A stretch of DNA of 48,468 bases from Planctomycetota bacterium (GTDB taxonomy: Bacteria; Planctomycetota; UBA1135; GCA-002686595). The stretch spans positions 1 to 48,468 of the forward strand of contig JABACD010000032.1 in the NCBI GenBank assembly GCA_014237855.1, written 5' to 3'. The number at the start of each line of letters is the position of its first letter. Positions within the stretch are counted from its first letter, which is position 1. Both the position numbers and the translations under genes were made by a program. This document shows positions 1 to 8,241 of this stretch, in pieces. The notes beneath the pieces were generated by a model. The model was not told the origin of the DNA. It ran no database searches and worked only from the letters and a program-made list of their open reading frames with translations.

Positions 1-230
1 GAGGGGGGGGGTCTAGGAGGACGCAAATGCAGCCGACTGGTGGCTGGGTGACAGACAGCCGAGGTGCAGCGGGGCGGGGGATACTGAGAAGCGTCCTAGT
101 CCTGACTCCCAAATCTACCAAGTCAGATCCCGGATAGGAATCGCTGCTCATTCCTGGGCAACTGGTCGATTCAGGGGAAGGATTCTTCAAATCAAGGGCT
201 TTTCTGGTAAGTCGGATCCTGACGTAAAAG
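1..230. other. Left-edge stretch with no clear gene
   Basis: No convincing gene was found. One reading frame on the plus strand is open from the edge to a TAG at 135-137 and contains an ATG at 27 preceded by AGGAGG (15-20) at a 6-base spacing, giving a possible 36-residue product. That product resembles nothing I recognise and could equally be the end of a gene lying to the left. On the minus strand a frame opening near 153 runs off the edge without a recognisable product. Confidence 0.4.
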
Positions 231-266
231 CACCGGGGGGGAGGGCCTAGGCCCTCCCCCCCGGTG
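231..266 (-). terminator. Perfect 36-bp palindrome, probable terminator of the MamK-like gene
   Basis: These 36 bases are identical to their own reverse complement: a CACCGG arm, a run of seven G, AGGGCC and then the mirror. It lies 29 bases beyond the stop codon of the minus-strand actin gene. On that strand it is followed by CTTTTACG, a short U tract. The position and the very stable GC stem fit an intrinsic terminator. The lack of an unpaired loop in the consensus is unusual, because the central bases must open to form the turn. Confidence 0.6.
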
Positions 267-295
267 GAGATTCTCGTAGCCCCGACCTGGGCGAG

Positions 296-1651
296 CTACT
301 TCAACTGCTCCCAGTAATCGCCGGGCATGTCGTGGGCGATCTTGAGGGCACCATTGGCACCGCCGTACATCGGCTCCTCAACACGGATCACATGGCCGCT
401 GCCCAGGATGCGGTGCATCTCTTGCTCGATGGCCTTGTCGAGGCCCTTGATCTGGCTGCCGCCTCCGGCGAGCAGAACGCGGTCCTTCAGCTTGTGCTGG
501 AACTCAGGGTCGAAGGAGGCAATCAGCTTGCCCAGGCCCTCGACAATGGGGCTGATGATGGACTGGCAGGCAAGGCGCATCTCATTGGTGATATCGAAGG
601 ACGTGGGCTTGCCGTTGACCGGGAGCTCGACCACGACGGCATCCAGGAGTTCTCCAACTGCTCCAAACCTCTCCTTGATGCTCTTCACCATGTGAATGGT
701 GAACTGCGCCTCGGGGTAGTTCTCCTCGAGCAAGCGCGAGAGTTCGATGTCGATGGTGTCTCCGGCAAACGTCAGCGTGGTCTGATCGGCCTCGTCGGGC
801 ATGGTGCCGTGCATTCGGCAGAGGTCGGTCGTGCCGGCGCCGATGTCGATCACGAGCACGTCATCCAGCATATCCAGTCCATAAGCCACGGAGAAAGGCT
901 CCGAGCACAGCATGACCGAATCGACCGTCTGGCGAGCGGCATCGATGATCGCCGCACGGTTCTTGATAGAGGCTTCGGCGGGGCAGCCGATGACGGCGTA
1001 GACCAGCTCGTCGGTGCGCGGCTGGGCGAGGCGAATGATCTCAGCGATCAGGTCCTTGGCGGCCTTGACGTTACCGCTGTAGTCGTCACCCGAGTTGCTG
1101 CCTTCCTGGCTGCACTTGAGGACGCCCTCACCGAGCGGTCGGTACAGGTTGAGCGAGAGACGATTCTGGAGCGCATCGCTCCCGAAGAGGACGTCCTTCT
1201 TGAGCAGCTTCTTTGCCACGACATCCTTCGGGTAACCCACGTAGGAGGCAACCGTCTCGCGGATGCCATTACTTGCGGTCACGGAGGTTCGGGAGGTGCC
1301 CAGGTCTATTCCGAGGTAGAGGACGCCGTCCTTGTGCTCGGAGTTGACTTCGTACTTCTCGAGGTTCTGGGTCGCGGGTGCGGTTGTGGTTGCGGTGCTT
1401 GCTTCAGCCCCGGACTCCTCTTGAGCCGCACTACTTGAGGTATCGTTGCTTGCCGCAAACGTGGTTGGGCTGTCGGGGCCGTTGCTGTCCGAGTAGCTCT
1501 CGGAGCTACCGGTGGTCTCGCTATCGACGTAGCGTTTCCAGTCGTTCTCCGAATAGCTGGTCTCGTTGCTGGTCTTCCCGAAGTTCGAGTTCGACTCGTT
1601 GGAGTTCTCGATACTTGTTTCTTCTTCGAAATTGTGGTTCTGGTCGGTCAT
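296..1651 (-). CDS. mamK: MamK-family actin-like filament ATPase with long N-terminal tail
   Basis: Bacterial actin of the MamK/ParM group, 451 residues. The nucleotide-binding signatures are in place: phosphate-1 GIDLGTS (114-120), phosphate-2 DIGAGTTD (269-276) and the adenosine motif LAGGGSQIKGL (394-404). Further stretches match what I remember of magnetosome MamK: VGYPKDV (138-144), SEPF followed by YGLD (250-260), and the extreme C-terminus ending YWEQL. MamK polymerises into cytoplasmic filaments that position magnetosomes; here no other magnetosome gene is visible, so the cargo is unknown. Residues 1 to about 108 are a Ser/Asn/Glu/Thr-rich extension absent from classical MamK, and there is no ATG or GTG near residue 108 that would shorten it. 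It lies 91 bases downstream of a coiled-coil gene on the same strand and ends in a strong palindrome. Family certain, physiological role inferred. Confidence 0.85.
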   Translation of the reverse strand: MTDQNHNFEEETSIENSNESNSNFGKTSNETSYSENDWKRYVDSETTGSSESYSDSNGPDSPTTFAASNDTSSSAAQEESGAEASTATTTAPATQNLEKYEVNSEHKDGVLYLGIDLGTSRTSVTASNGIRETVASYVGYPKDVVAKKLLKKDVLFGSDALQNRLSLNLYRPLGEGVLKCSQEGSNSGDDYSGNVKAAKDLIAEIIRLAQPRTDELVYAVIGCPAEASIKNRAAIIDAARQTVDSVMLCSEPFSVAYGLDMLDDVLVIDIGAGTTDLCRMHGTMPDEADQTTLTFAGDTIDIELSRLLEENYPEAQFTIHMVKSIKERFGAVGELLDAVVVELPVNGKPTSFDITNEMRLACQSIISPIVEGLGKLIASFDPEFQHKLKDRVLLAGGGSQIKGLDKAIEQEMHRILGSGHVIRVEEPMYGGANGALKIAHDMPGDYWEQLK

Positions 1652-1742
1652 AACTCGCTTCTCAATTGCCCTTGGGCTCTCGTTGAATCAAGTGGCCCAA
1701 GTGGGGACACTCGTACGTGAATCTCTCGATACTTGACTTGTC

Positions 1743-2645
1743 TCAGCTTGCTTCAGCGTGACCCTTCTGGAGTTCAAGGTTCGCGGCGAAGATGCTGGAC
1801 ATCAGCTCCTTCTTTGTCTCGTACTTGTTGTCGTTCGACGACAGTCCTTGGACTGTTCGGTAGATCGAGCCGACACCAATCTCGATGTTCTTCTCTGAGG
1901 CGATGCGCTTCAGCTCGTCCTCGGTGAGGTGCAGCGATTGCGTCAGCTTGGCGATGCGACGCTCGAAGTTGTCGACCTCGCTACGGTGGTCAGCGAGCTG
2001 AGCCTCGATGGCTCGGTTGCGCTCCACCTGCATGGACCCCAGGGTGAGGTTTGTGATCTGATTGCGGATCGTCTCGGGATCTGCTCCGGATTCCAGGCTC
2101 TCGAAGATCGCCTGAATCTTGCCGGTGAGCTCCTGGTCTTGAGCTCTGCCAGTCTCCAGGGACTCGCGAATGAGCAGGGCTTTCTGGCGATCGCCTTCGA
2201 CCTGGCAGTCGTTGAGCTTCTCCAGCAGGGACTCGAGCTCGCTGCGGGCGGCCTCGCGCTGGGCCTCGATTCGTTGCTTGTCGGCCCGGACCTCCTGAAG
2301 AAAGGCATCCTTGGGCAGACCTCGAACAGCCTTGGAGTTTGCCTTGAGCCGTTTCAGCAGCTGGCTGCCGATGGCCTTGACCGCGCTCTCCAGCTGAGCC
2401 TCGGTGACCACGAACTGGCTCGAGAGCCCTCTCCTGACGGCCTCCGCCACGGCCCGGGTGATCTGGGAGCTGCCGACGAGGTTCAGCTTCCTCACGTGAC
2501 CCTTGACCTGCGGTGTGTTGAGCTCGTCCACCTTGCCGGAAGTTCCAGTTTCACCCGCGGGGCTTCCTGCTCCCGAAGGCTGCTCGGGGTCCTTGAGGCG
2601 CGACCCGTCGCTGTTTCCGTCTTGATTCTGGCTATTCCCGTGCAT
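1743..2645 (-). CDS. Coiled-coil protein, candidate partner of the MamK-like actin
   Basis: Unrecognised protein of 300 residues, no signal peptide or membrane segment, so probably cytoplasmic. Residues 1-45 are a Gly/Ser/Asn-rich, low-complexity head. Residues 60-110 look helical, and about 113-255 form a long heptad-like, Glu/Lys/Arg/Leu-rich coiled coil with a few breaks (around 185-205). The last 45 residues (GVGSIYRTVQGL and beyond) look like a small folded cap. It is followed by the actin gene on the same strand after 91 bases, so the two are probably co-transcribed. Coiled-coil genes also sit beside mamK in magnetosome clusters of deep-branching magnetotactic bacteria, which makes a filament-adaptor role plausible, but this is inference from position. 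Confidence 0.7.
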   Translation of the reverse strand: MHGNSQNQDGNSDGSRLKDPEQPSGAGSPAGETGTSGKVDELNTPQVKGHVRKLNLVGSSQITRAVAEAVRRGLSSQFVVTEAQLESAVKAIGSQLLKRLKANSKAVRGLPKDAFLQEVRADKQRIEAQREAARSELESLLEKLNDCQVEGDRQKALLIRESLETGRAQDQELTGKIQAIFESLESGADPETIRNQITNLTLGSMQVERNRAIEAQLADHRSEVDNFERRIAKLTQSLHLTEDELKRIASEKNIEIGVGSIYRTVQGLSSNDNKYETKKELMSSIFAANLELQKGHAEAS

Positions 2646-2848
2646 CGATGTGGGGTTCGAGCGGTCTGGCTCGACGGGTGTTCCTGGTGTCTCGAGGGTC
2701 GGACACCAGCAACTGGGTGGACATGCCCACCGGGAGGGCTCGCATGGCTTGGACCCGTATCGGGTGGGCCGTCCGGGGCGCTTTACCCCATACTCGATTT
2801 CAGTGCTGCCCCGGCCCGACCAGCTGGGCTGGAGAGGCTGGGGATTGC

Positions 2849-3154
2849 TCAGGATGGCTCTATGGTGACCCTGAGGGGGTAGTGGGGCCTGGCAGAGGAG
2901 ATGACCTGACCCTGCTTGAGCTCCGCAAGTTCCAGGGGATAGACACCGGCTAGCCCGATTCCCCTCCTGTGGACGGTCATCATGATCTCATGGGCCACCT
3001 CGGGGGAGTGCCCAAAGAATCGCATGAGTACAGCAGTCACGAAATCCATGGGGGTGTGGTCGTCGTCGTGGAAGAGCACCTTCCACATGGGGGCGTGGCC
3101 GCTCCTTGCCGCGGTTTCTTCCTTCTCGACCGTCTGTGTCTCCGGCTCACTCAC
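2849..3154 (-). CDS. clpS: ClpS, ATP-dependent Clp protease adaptor
   Basis: ClpS binds N-degron substrates and delivers them to ClpA/ClpC for degradation by ClpP. The 101-residue protein has the family's usual length, a disordered N-terminus (1-22) and the core motif DDDHTPMDFV (30-39). VH at 61-62 supplies the conserved substrate-pocket His, and LELAELKQGQV (74-84) is typical. The pocket residue that is Asn in E. coli ClpS appears as Asp30 here, which might alter N-terminal residue preference. The start is GTG (3154), chosen because it matches family length. It is divergent from pcrA across 73 bases and lies 203 bases upstream of the coiled-coil gene; no clpA neighbour is in the window. Confidence 0.92.
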   Translation of the reverse strand: MSEPETQTVEKEETAARSGHAPMWKVLFHDDDHTPMDFVTAVLMRFFGHSPEVAHEIMMTVHRRGIGLAGVYPLELAELKQGQVISSARPHYPLRVTIEPS

Positions 3155-3227
3155 GACCTAAACCTAGCCTCGTGTGGTTCGAGGATCTGCCCTGTTTCCG
3201 TTCGAAAGCGAAGTTTAGACTGGTCCG

Positions 3228-5471
3228 GTGATGAGCTCCTGGATGGATGTGCAAGGAATGGGGAACGGGAAGCCGGAGGCGAGTGGCCCAGGGGCAGAAT
3301 TCACTGCCGGGGGAGGGAGTGCAGACTCCACGAGCCTCCTGGATGGCCTGAATGAGGCCCAGCGTGGTGCGGTCACCCACGCTGAGGGCCCCCTGCTCAT
3401 CCTGGCTGGTCCCGGTTCGGGCAAGACCAGGGTGGTCACTCACCGCATCTCGTGGCTGGTCACTCAAGGTGGAGTGAGGCCCTCGGAGATTCTGGCCATC
3501 ACGTTCACCAACAAGGCGGCCAAGGAGATGCGAGAGCGGGTGGAGGGCCTTCTGCCCGGGGTCAAGGGCATGTGGATCAGCACCTTTCATTCCATGTGCT
3601 CGAGGATCCTGCGGCGAGAGATCGAGGTGCTGGGTGGCTGGACCCGGGACTTTTCAATCTACGACACCTCCGATCGCAACCAGCTCTTGAAGTCGATCAT
3701 CAAGGAGTCGAACTACGACACGACCCAGTACCGCCCGGCCGTGGTCGGATCCTGGATCAGCGAGTGGAAGAACACTCGCGCCGGCGAGCACCCCGAGAGC
3801 AGCGGGGGAATGGACGAGGAGGTCTTTGCCAGGGTCTTCTCCAGGTATCAGGAGGCCATGCGCTCCAACAATGCCCTGGACTTTGATGACCTCTTGCTAA
3901 AAGTGCTGGAGCTCTTCGAGGCCAGTCCAGGACTGCGTGACTCTTACGCCAGTCGCTTCAGGTACGTCATGGTTGATGAGTATCAGGACACGAACAGGGT
4001 GCAGTACCGACTGACCCGTCACCTCTCGAGCGTGCACGGCAACCTGGCAGTTTGTGGAGATCCTGATCAGTCGATCTACGCCTGGCGGGGTGCAGACATT
4101 CGGAACATCCTCGACTTCGAGGAAGACTTTGGCGAGCCGAAGATCGTCAAGCTCGAGCAGAACTACCGTTCGACCGGGAACATTCTCAAGGCAGCGGACG
4201 CCGTCATTCGCAAGAACTGTCAACGCAAGGGGAAGGAACTCTACACCGAGAAGGAAGACGGGGCGCTGTTGAACCTGGCCGAGTGCGGTGATGAGAATGA
4301 TGAGGGGCGCGAGATTGCCATGCAGGTTCAGGGCCTGCGGGCGCGAGGCATGAAGCTCAGCGACATGGCGATCTTCTACCGGGCCAACTTCATGCAACGG
4401 GCGCTCGAGAGTCAGCTCCGCCTCGCCAAGGTGCCCTACACGATCGTCGGTGGCGTCGAGTTCTATGCCAGGCGCGAGATACGGGACCTGGTCGGGCACC
4501 TCAAGCTCTTGATGAATCCCTCCGATGACGTGGCCTTTCGCCGCGTGATCAATGTTCCCAAGCGTGGAGTCGGAGACAAGGGGCTCGAGACACTTGCCGG
4601 CTGGGCTGCCGACCGTCGACTACCGCTCCTCCAGGCAGCTCGTTCTCTGGAGGCCCTGGCTGGAGTGCGCGGACGGGCCAAGAAGGGGATTGCGGCCTTT
4701 GCGAGCCTGATGGAGAACCTCGAGGCCAGCCGGGAGAAGCCAGCTGCTGAAGCTCTCGAGGAGTTGCTCCTCCAGATGGAGTACGACGCCTGGATGGCGG
4801 AAATGGACGAAGGCAATCGTGACGATCGCGAGGCCAACGTCGAGGAATTCAAGAGCTACGCCGCGGAGTACGATCGACTCTACCCCGATGGCAAGCTTCG
4901 TGGTTTTCTCGAGGACATCTCACTGGTCAGCGAAGTCGACGGCCTCGATGAGAGTACCGACCGAGTCAGGTTGATGACCTTGCATGCGGCCAAGGGCTTG
5001 GAATTCCCTGCCGTGTTCATTGCAGGTCTCGAGGAGGAGCTCCTGCCACACTTTCGCTCGATCTCGGAGTCCGGTGATGATGAGGGACTCGAGGAGGAGC
5101 GCAGGCTCTTCTACGTGGGCATGACCCGTGCTCAGGAGCAGCTGCATCTGAGCTACGCCTCCTACCGCATGCACTTCGGTCAGACCAGTGCACGCATGCC
5201 ATCACGCTTCCTCGAGGAGATCCCCACGGAGCTCATCGAGGGCTACGAACCAGAGGTGGAGGAGACGGAAATCCTGGGGGTCTTCGAGGCTCCTACGGCA
5301 GAGTATGGAGCGCTTCGCGTCGGAGATCGGGTTCGTCATGATCACTTTGGAGAGGGCAATGTGGAGCGACTGTTAGGATCTGGAATCAACGCGCGTGCGA
5401 CCGTGCACTTTCCCCGGCACGGCAATAAGGATCTGTTATTGCAGTACGCCAAGCTCGAGGTCTTGCGATGA
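3228..5471 (+). CDS. pcrA: PcrA/UvrD-type superfamily 1A DNA helicase
   Basis: 3'-5' DNA helicase for nucleotide excision repair, replication restart and removal of recombination intermediates. All SF1A motifs are visible in the 747 residues: Walker A AGPGSGKT (60-67), FTNKAAKEM (Ia), DEYQD (250-254, Walker B), GDPDQSIYAWRGA (from 277), LEQNYRST (IV), LMTLHAAKGLEF (V) and EERRLFYVGMTRA (VI). The last 60 residues, with RVGDRVRHDHFGEG, form the Tudor-like C-terminal domain typical of PcrA, which binds RNA polymerase. The first 35 residues are poorly conserved; GTG 3228 or the adjacent ATG 3231 may be the start. The stop overlaps the next gene's start as ATGA (5468-5471), implying translational coupling with a sigma-54 activator, an odd partner for a helicase. 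Confidence 0.95.
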   Translation: MMSSWMDVQGMGNGKPEASGPGAEFTAGGGSADSTSLLDGLNEAQRGAVTHAEGPLLILAGPGSGKTRVVTHRISWLVTQGGVRPSEILAITFTNKAAKEMRERVEGLLPGVKGMWISTFHSMCSRILRREIEVLGGWTRDFSIYDTSDRNQLLKSIIKESNYDTTQYRPAVVGSWISEWKNTRAGEHPESSGGMDEEVFARVFSRYQEAMRSNNALDFDDLLLKVLELFEASPGLRDSYASRFRYVMVDEYQDTNRVQYRLTRHLSSVHGNLAVCGDPDQSIYAWRGADIRNILDFEEDFGEPKIVKLEQNYRSTGNILKAADAVIRKNCQRKGKELYTEKEDGALLNLAECGDENDEGREIAMQVQGLRARGMKLSDMAIFYRANFMQRALESQLRLAKVPYTIVGGVEFYARREIRDLVGHLKLLMNPSDDVAFRRVINVPKRGVGDKGLETLAGWAADRRLPLLQAARSLEALAGVRGRAKKGIAAFASLMENLEASREKPAAEALEELLLQMEYDAWMAEMDEGNRDDREANVEEFKSYAAEYDRLYPDGKLRGFLEDISLVSEVDGLDESTDRVRLMTLHAAKGLEFPAVFIAGLEEELLPHFRSISESGDDEGLEEERRLFYVGMTRAQEQLHLSYASYRMHFGQTSARMPSRFLEEIPTELIEGYEPEVEETEILGVFEAPTAEYGALRVGDRVRHDHFGEGNVERLLGSGINARATVHFPRHGNKDLLLQYAKLEVLR

Positions 5472-6382
5472 GCGTGGATGACCTTCAAAAACGTCTCCGT
5501 GAACTCGTGGAAGAGGCGCGCGCTGAGAACTCGATCGGGGCGCTTGGTGAGGAGTGGCGCAGGCTCCTGGCGGAAGACGTTGCATGCTCCTCCACGCAGG
5601 TTGTTGCTGGTGAGGAGCTTGGGGGGCGTTTCGGAATGATCGGGGAGAGCAAGGCGATGCAGGGTGTCTTCGAGCTCATTGAACGGATTGCTCCAGCGAA
5701 TGTGCCGGTGCTCGTACTGGGGGAGACAGGAACTGGAAAAGAGCTGGTCGCCAGGAGCCTGCACAACGCCTCGCCGCGAGCGAAGGGGCCCTTTCAGGCA
5801 GAGAACTGCGCAGCCGTTGCTGCGACTCTGCTCGAGAGCGAGCTGTTTGGGCACGTCAAGGGAGCATTTACTGGTGCGATTGCGGATCGCAAGGGGACCT
5901 TTGGAGTTGCCGATGGAGGGACCGTTTTTCTCGACGAGATAGGCGATATGCCACTCGAGATGCAGTCCAAGCTGTTACGAGCCCTTCAGGATGGAGAGAT
6001 CCGGCCGGTGGGCTCCAACAAGATTGTCAAGGTCGACTGCCGCCTGGTGGCGGCTACCAACAAGGATCTCGCGGCCATGTGCCTGCAGAAGACATTTCGC
6101 GAGGACCTCTACTATCGGCTCAACGTCGTGACAATCGACCTCCCGCCTCTCCGGGAGAGAGAGGGGGATGTGCGCCTTCTGGCGCTGTACCTGGTTCAGT
6201 CGGTCGGTCGAGAGATGGGGCGCCAGTTCTCGATTTCCGAGGAGGCGATCCGGGCGTTGGAGGCATGGCATTGGCCCGGAAATGTTCGAGAACTCGAGAA
6301 TGAACTCCAGCGGGCGGCAGTGTTCGCGGACGGGGTAATTGGCAGGGAGCAGCTGTCACCTCACATCGTGGCCGCGCTATAG
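5468..6382 (+). CDS. Sigma-54 activator AAA+ core without receiver or DNA-binding domain
   Basis: Bacterial enhancer-binding protein ATPase core that remodels sigma-54 RNA polymerase. In 304 residues it has a helical N-terminus (1-50), Walker A GETGTGKE (85-92), the sigma-54-contacting GAFTGA loop (132-137), Walker B VFLDEIGD (153-160), the region of arginine-finger residues near FREDLYYRLN (210-219), and the sensor-2 segment WPGNVRELEN (269-278). It stops about 15 residues later, so the Fis-type helix-turn-helix of NtrC-like activators is missing, and there is no response-regulator or GAF domain at the front. The DNA after the stop shows no frameshifted HTH. It may act from solution, as some DNA-binding-less activators do, or pair with another protein. 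Its start overlaps the pcrA stop. Confidence 0.88.
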   Translation: MSVDDLQKRLRELVEEARAENSIGALGEEWRRLLAEDVACSSTQVVAGEELGGRFGMIGESKAMQGVFELIERIAPANVPVLVLGETGTGKELVARSLHNASPRAKGPFQAENCAAVAATLLESELFGHVKGAFTGAIADRKGTFGVADGGTVFLDEIGDMPLEMQSKLLRALQDGEIRPVGSNKIVKVDCRLVAATNKDLAAMCLQKTFREDLYYRLNVVTIDLPPLREREGDVRLLALYLVQSVGREMGRQFSISEEAIRALEAWHWPGNVRELENELQRAAVFADGVIGREQLSPHIVAAL

Positions 6383-6441
6383 GACCAGAATGGCCCGGAT
6401 TCGATACTCTCTGTACGCTCAGAGCTTCCAGGTGATCCTCA

Positions 6442-8241
6442 ATGAACTCTCCAAGCCCGCGAAAGGCCTTCTCCAGCCGGTCCATCACGAGGTGGATCGC
6501 GATATCTGCCCTGTCCCTGTGCGCTTGTGGTGGAGGAGAGGCTCAACTCGATAAGGCGCGCTGGTTGCTTGATCGTGGCCAGCTAGATGAGGCGGAAGAG
6601 GCTCTGGCAGGCCTGAGTGGGGCGCCCTTCGAGAGAGTCGTTGCTGAGATCGAGCGCGCACGCGAGGAGCGGGCGGGCTTTGAGGCCGAGCTAGCACGCC
6701 TGTCCGAGCTGCAGCCTCGCGAGGAGCTCAAGGCACTCCGAGACCTGCAGGCTGAAGTTGAGGGGGCCCATCAGATCGAGCAGTTGGAGCAAGCCATCTC
6801 CTCCGCTGCCGATCGGGCTGCAGAGGAAGGCGGACGCAGCCGAGTCGCCAACCGAGCCCAGCCCGTAGAGCGCCAGTCACGTGATCGACAGCGATTACTT
6901 GTGGAGGAGAAGGCCAGCCAGGTTCACAGCGCTGCGTCGATTGACCTGGTAGAGGCCGGGGAGGGTGAGGAAGGCGCAGCACCGAGCGAGCCTGCTCCTG
7001 GGGATCAGACCACAGTGGAGAGTGTCGAGGAACTGGTCATCGAGTCTCTGCCTGCTGAAGAGGTCGGCAGCGCTCTTGCGATAGACGCCGAAATCGGTTC
7101 AGAGGTCGACGCGCCATCAGAAACAGATCCCGCCGCAGATCAAGTCCAGGAGGAGAGAGCTGAGGCAGAGCTTCTCGAGCTACTGAACAAGCAGGAGCTC
7201 CTGCTCTGCAGGGCCTCGGAGGCGCGTCGCGACGAGGTCTGGGAGAGCCTGATAGAACACGGAGAGCTCTCACAACCCCACCTCAAACGCGCCCTCGACG
7301 TGCGATGGAACTCCGCCGCAAGGTCGCTGGCAACAGGGCAATCTCTCAAGTCTCTGGAGCGTGTTGCCCAGCGGCGCCTGGAACTCGACCACCGACGCGA
7401 AGAGGCGTTGGCCCTGATCTTCAATGAGGAGGAGTACTTCTATCCCTATCAACCCCCGGATTGCCCGGCTGACAAGTCTCGACTCTACTGGCCTGTTCAG
7501 CGGCGGGTGGAGAAACTGGTGGAACAGCTGCGGGAAGTCTGGGAGCGGCCACGAGAGGCCAAGATCTCCAGGAAGTTCCACCAGGACCTGGCCGAGCTCG
7601 ACTGGTGCAAGGAGCGCGCCAGGAGTCAGGGGCACAGCCTGCCGGCCTCCGAGGAGCTACCCTCTTGGCTCTTCCTGGTGAACCCGGAGGTCAGGTCGCT
7701 GGATTCCAACAACTTTGCCTGGGACGCCAGCGAGGCACGGCTCCTGGCCAACAACGCTGCCGTAACTGAGTACAATTCTGCGCAGTGGGCCAAGGAGGTC
7801 CAAAAGGACCTCACGGAGGAGCAGCGGGCAGACTCCGAGGAAAAGCGGCAGGTTGAGATCACCAACGACTACCGACGCATGTTTGGGCGACCGGCACTGG
7901 CATGGAATTTCCTGCTGCAGGCCTCCTCAGCTGGTCATTCTGACTACATGGCAAGGACGGGAGAATTCGGCCACTACGAGAAAGGCAACCCGGACCGAGA
8001 GTCGCCCTTCGATCGGATGCAGCTCGTCGGTTACAACTATGGCATCAGTGAGAACTGCCACTTGGGTGGAGGATCTGCCCAGGGCGCTCACGAAGGCTGG
8101 TGCAAGTCCAGCGGTCACCACCGAAATCTCTTGATGGCCGGGCACTCCGAGATGGGCTCCGCAAGGAACAGTCGCTATTGGACTCAAAACTTCGGGACCG
8201 GTCAGAATTTTCAGAACGACATCGAATCATGGCAAGACTGA
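6442..8241 (+). CDS. Lipoprotein with C-terminal CAP (SCP/PR-1/YkwD) domain
   Basis: Predicted envelope lipoprotein of 599 residues. A basic N-terminus and hydrophobic stretch end in the lipobox LCAC (Cys29). Residues about 35-260 are acidic, Glu/Ala-rich and partly coiled-coil, with a low-complexity part. Residues about 260-455 are a charged helical region. The C-terminal CAP domain (about 460-595) shows the family landmarks: GHSDYMA, GHYEKG, SENCHLGG, GHHRNLLM and YWTQNFG, with the cavity His and Glu residues present. CAP proteins are secreted and bind lipids or act as hydrolases; the function here is unknown. The SD-like AGGTGAT sits about 8 bases before the ATG. Its 3' end overlaps the next gene by 13 bases. 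Confidence 0.82.
   Translation: MNSPSPRKAFSSRSITRWIAISALSLCACGGGEAQLDKARWLLDRGQLDEAEEALAGLSGAPFERVVAEIERAREERAGFEAELARLSELQPREELKALRDLQAEVEGAHQIEQLEQAISSAADRAAEEGGRSRVANRAQPVERQSRDRQRLLVEEKASQVHSAASIDLVEAGEGEEGAAPSEPAPGDQTTVESVEELVIESLPAEEVGSALAIDAEIGSEVDAPSETDPAADQVQEERAEAELLELLNKQELLLCRASEARRDEVWESLIEHGELSQPHLKRALDVRWNSAARSLATGQSLKSLERVAQRRLELDHRREEALALIFNEEEYFYPYQPPDCPADKSRLYWPVQRRVEKLVEQLREVWERPREAKISRKFHQDLAELDWCKERARSQGHSLPASEELPSWLFLVNPEVRSLDSNNFAWDASEARLLANNAAVTEYNSAQWAKEVQKDLTEEQRADSEEKRQVEITNDYRRMFGRPALAWNFLLQASSAGHSDYMARTGEFGHYEKGNPDRESPFDRMQLVGYNYGISENCHLGGGSAQGAHEGWCKSSGHHRNLLMAGHSEMGSARNSRYWTQNFGTGQNFQNDIESWQD

Noticed and set aside
332..1438. Long plus-strand open frame antisense to the MamK-like gene
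   Set aside because: It mirrors the codon pattern of the actin gene, has no recognisable domain, and the opposite strand has unambiguous motifs.
1929..2882. Plus-strand frame of 317 codons opposite the coiled-coil gene
   Set aside because: Coding potential is explained by the high GC of the third position; no motif, and it would overlap the clpS gene's end.
8100..8228. Upstream extension of the FHA protein
   Set aside because: It lies entirely within the CAP domain of the preceding gene, and the FHA fold begins exactly at ATG 8229.
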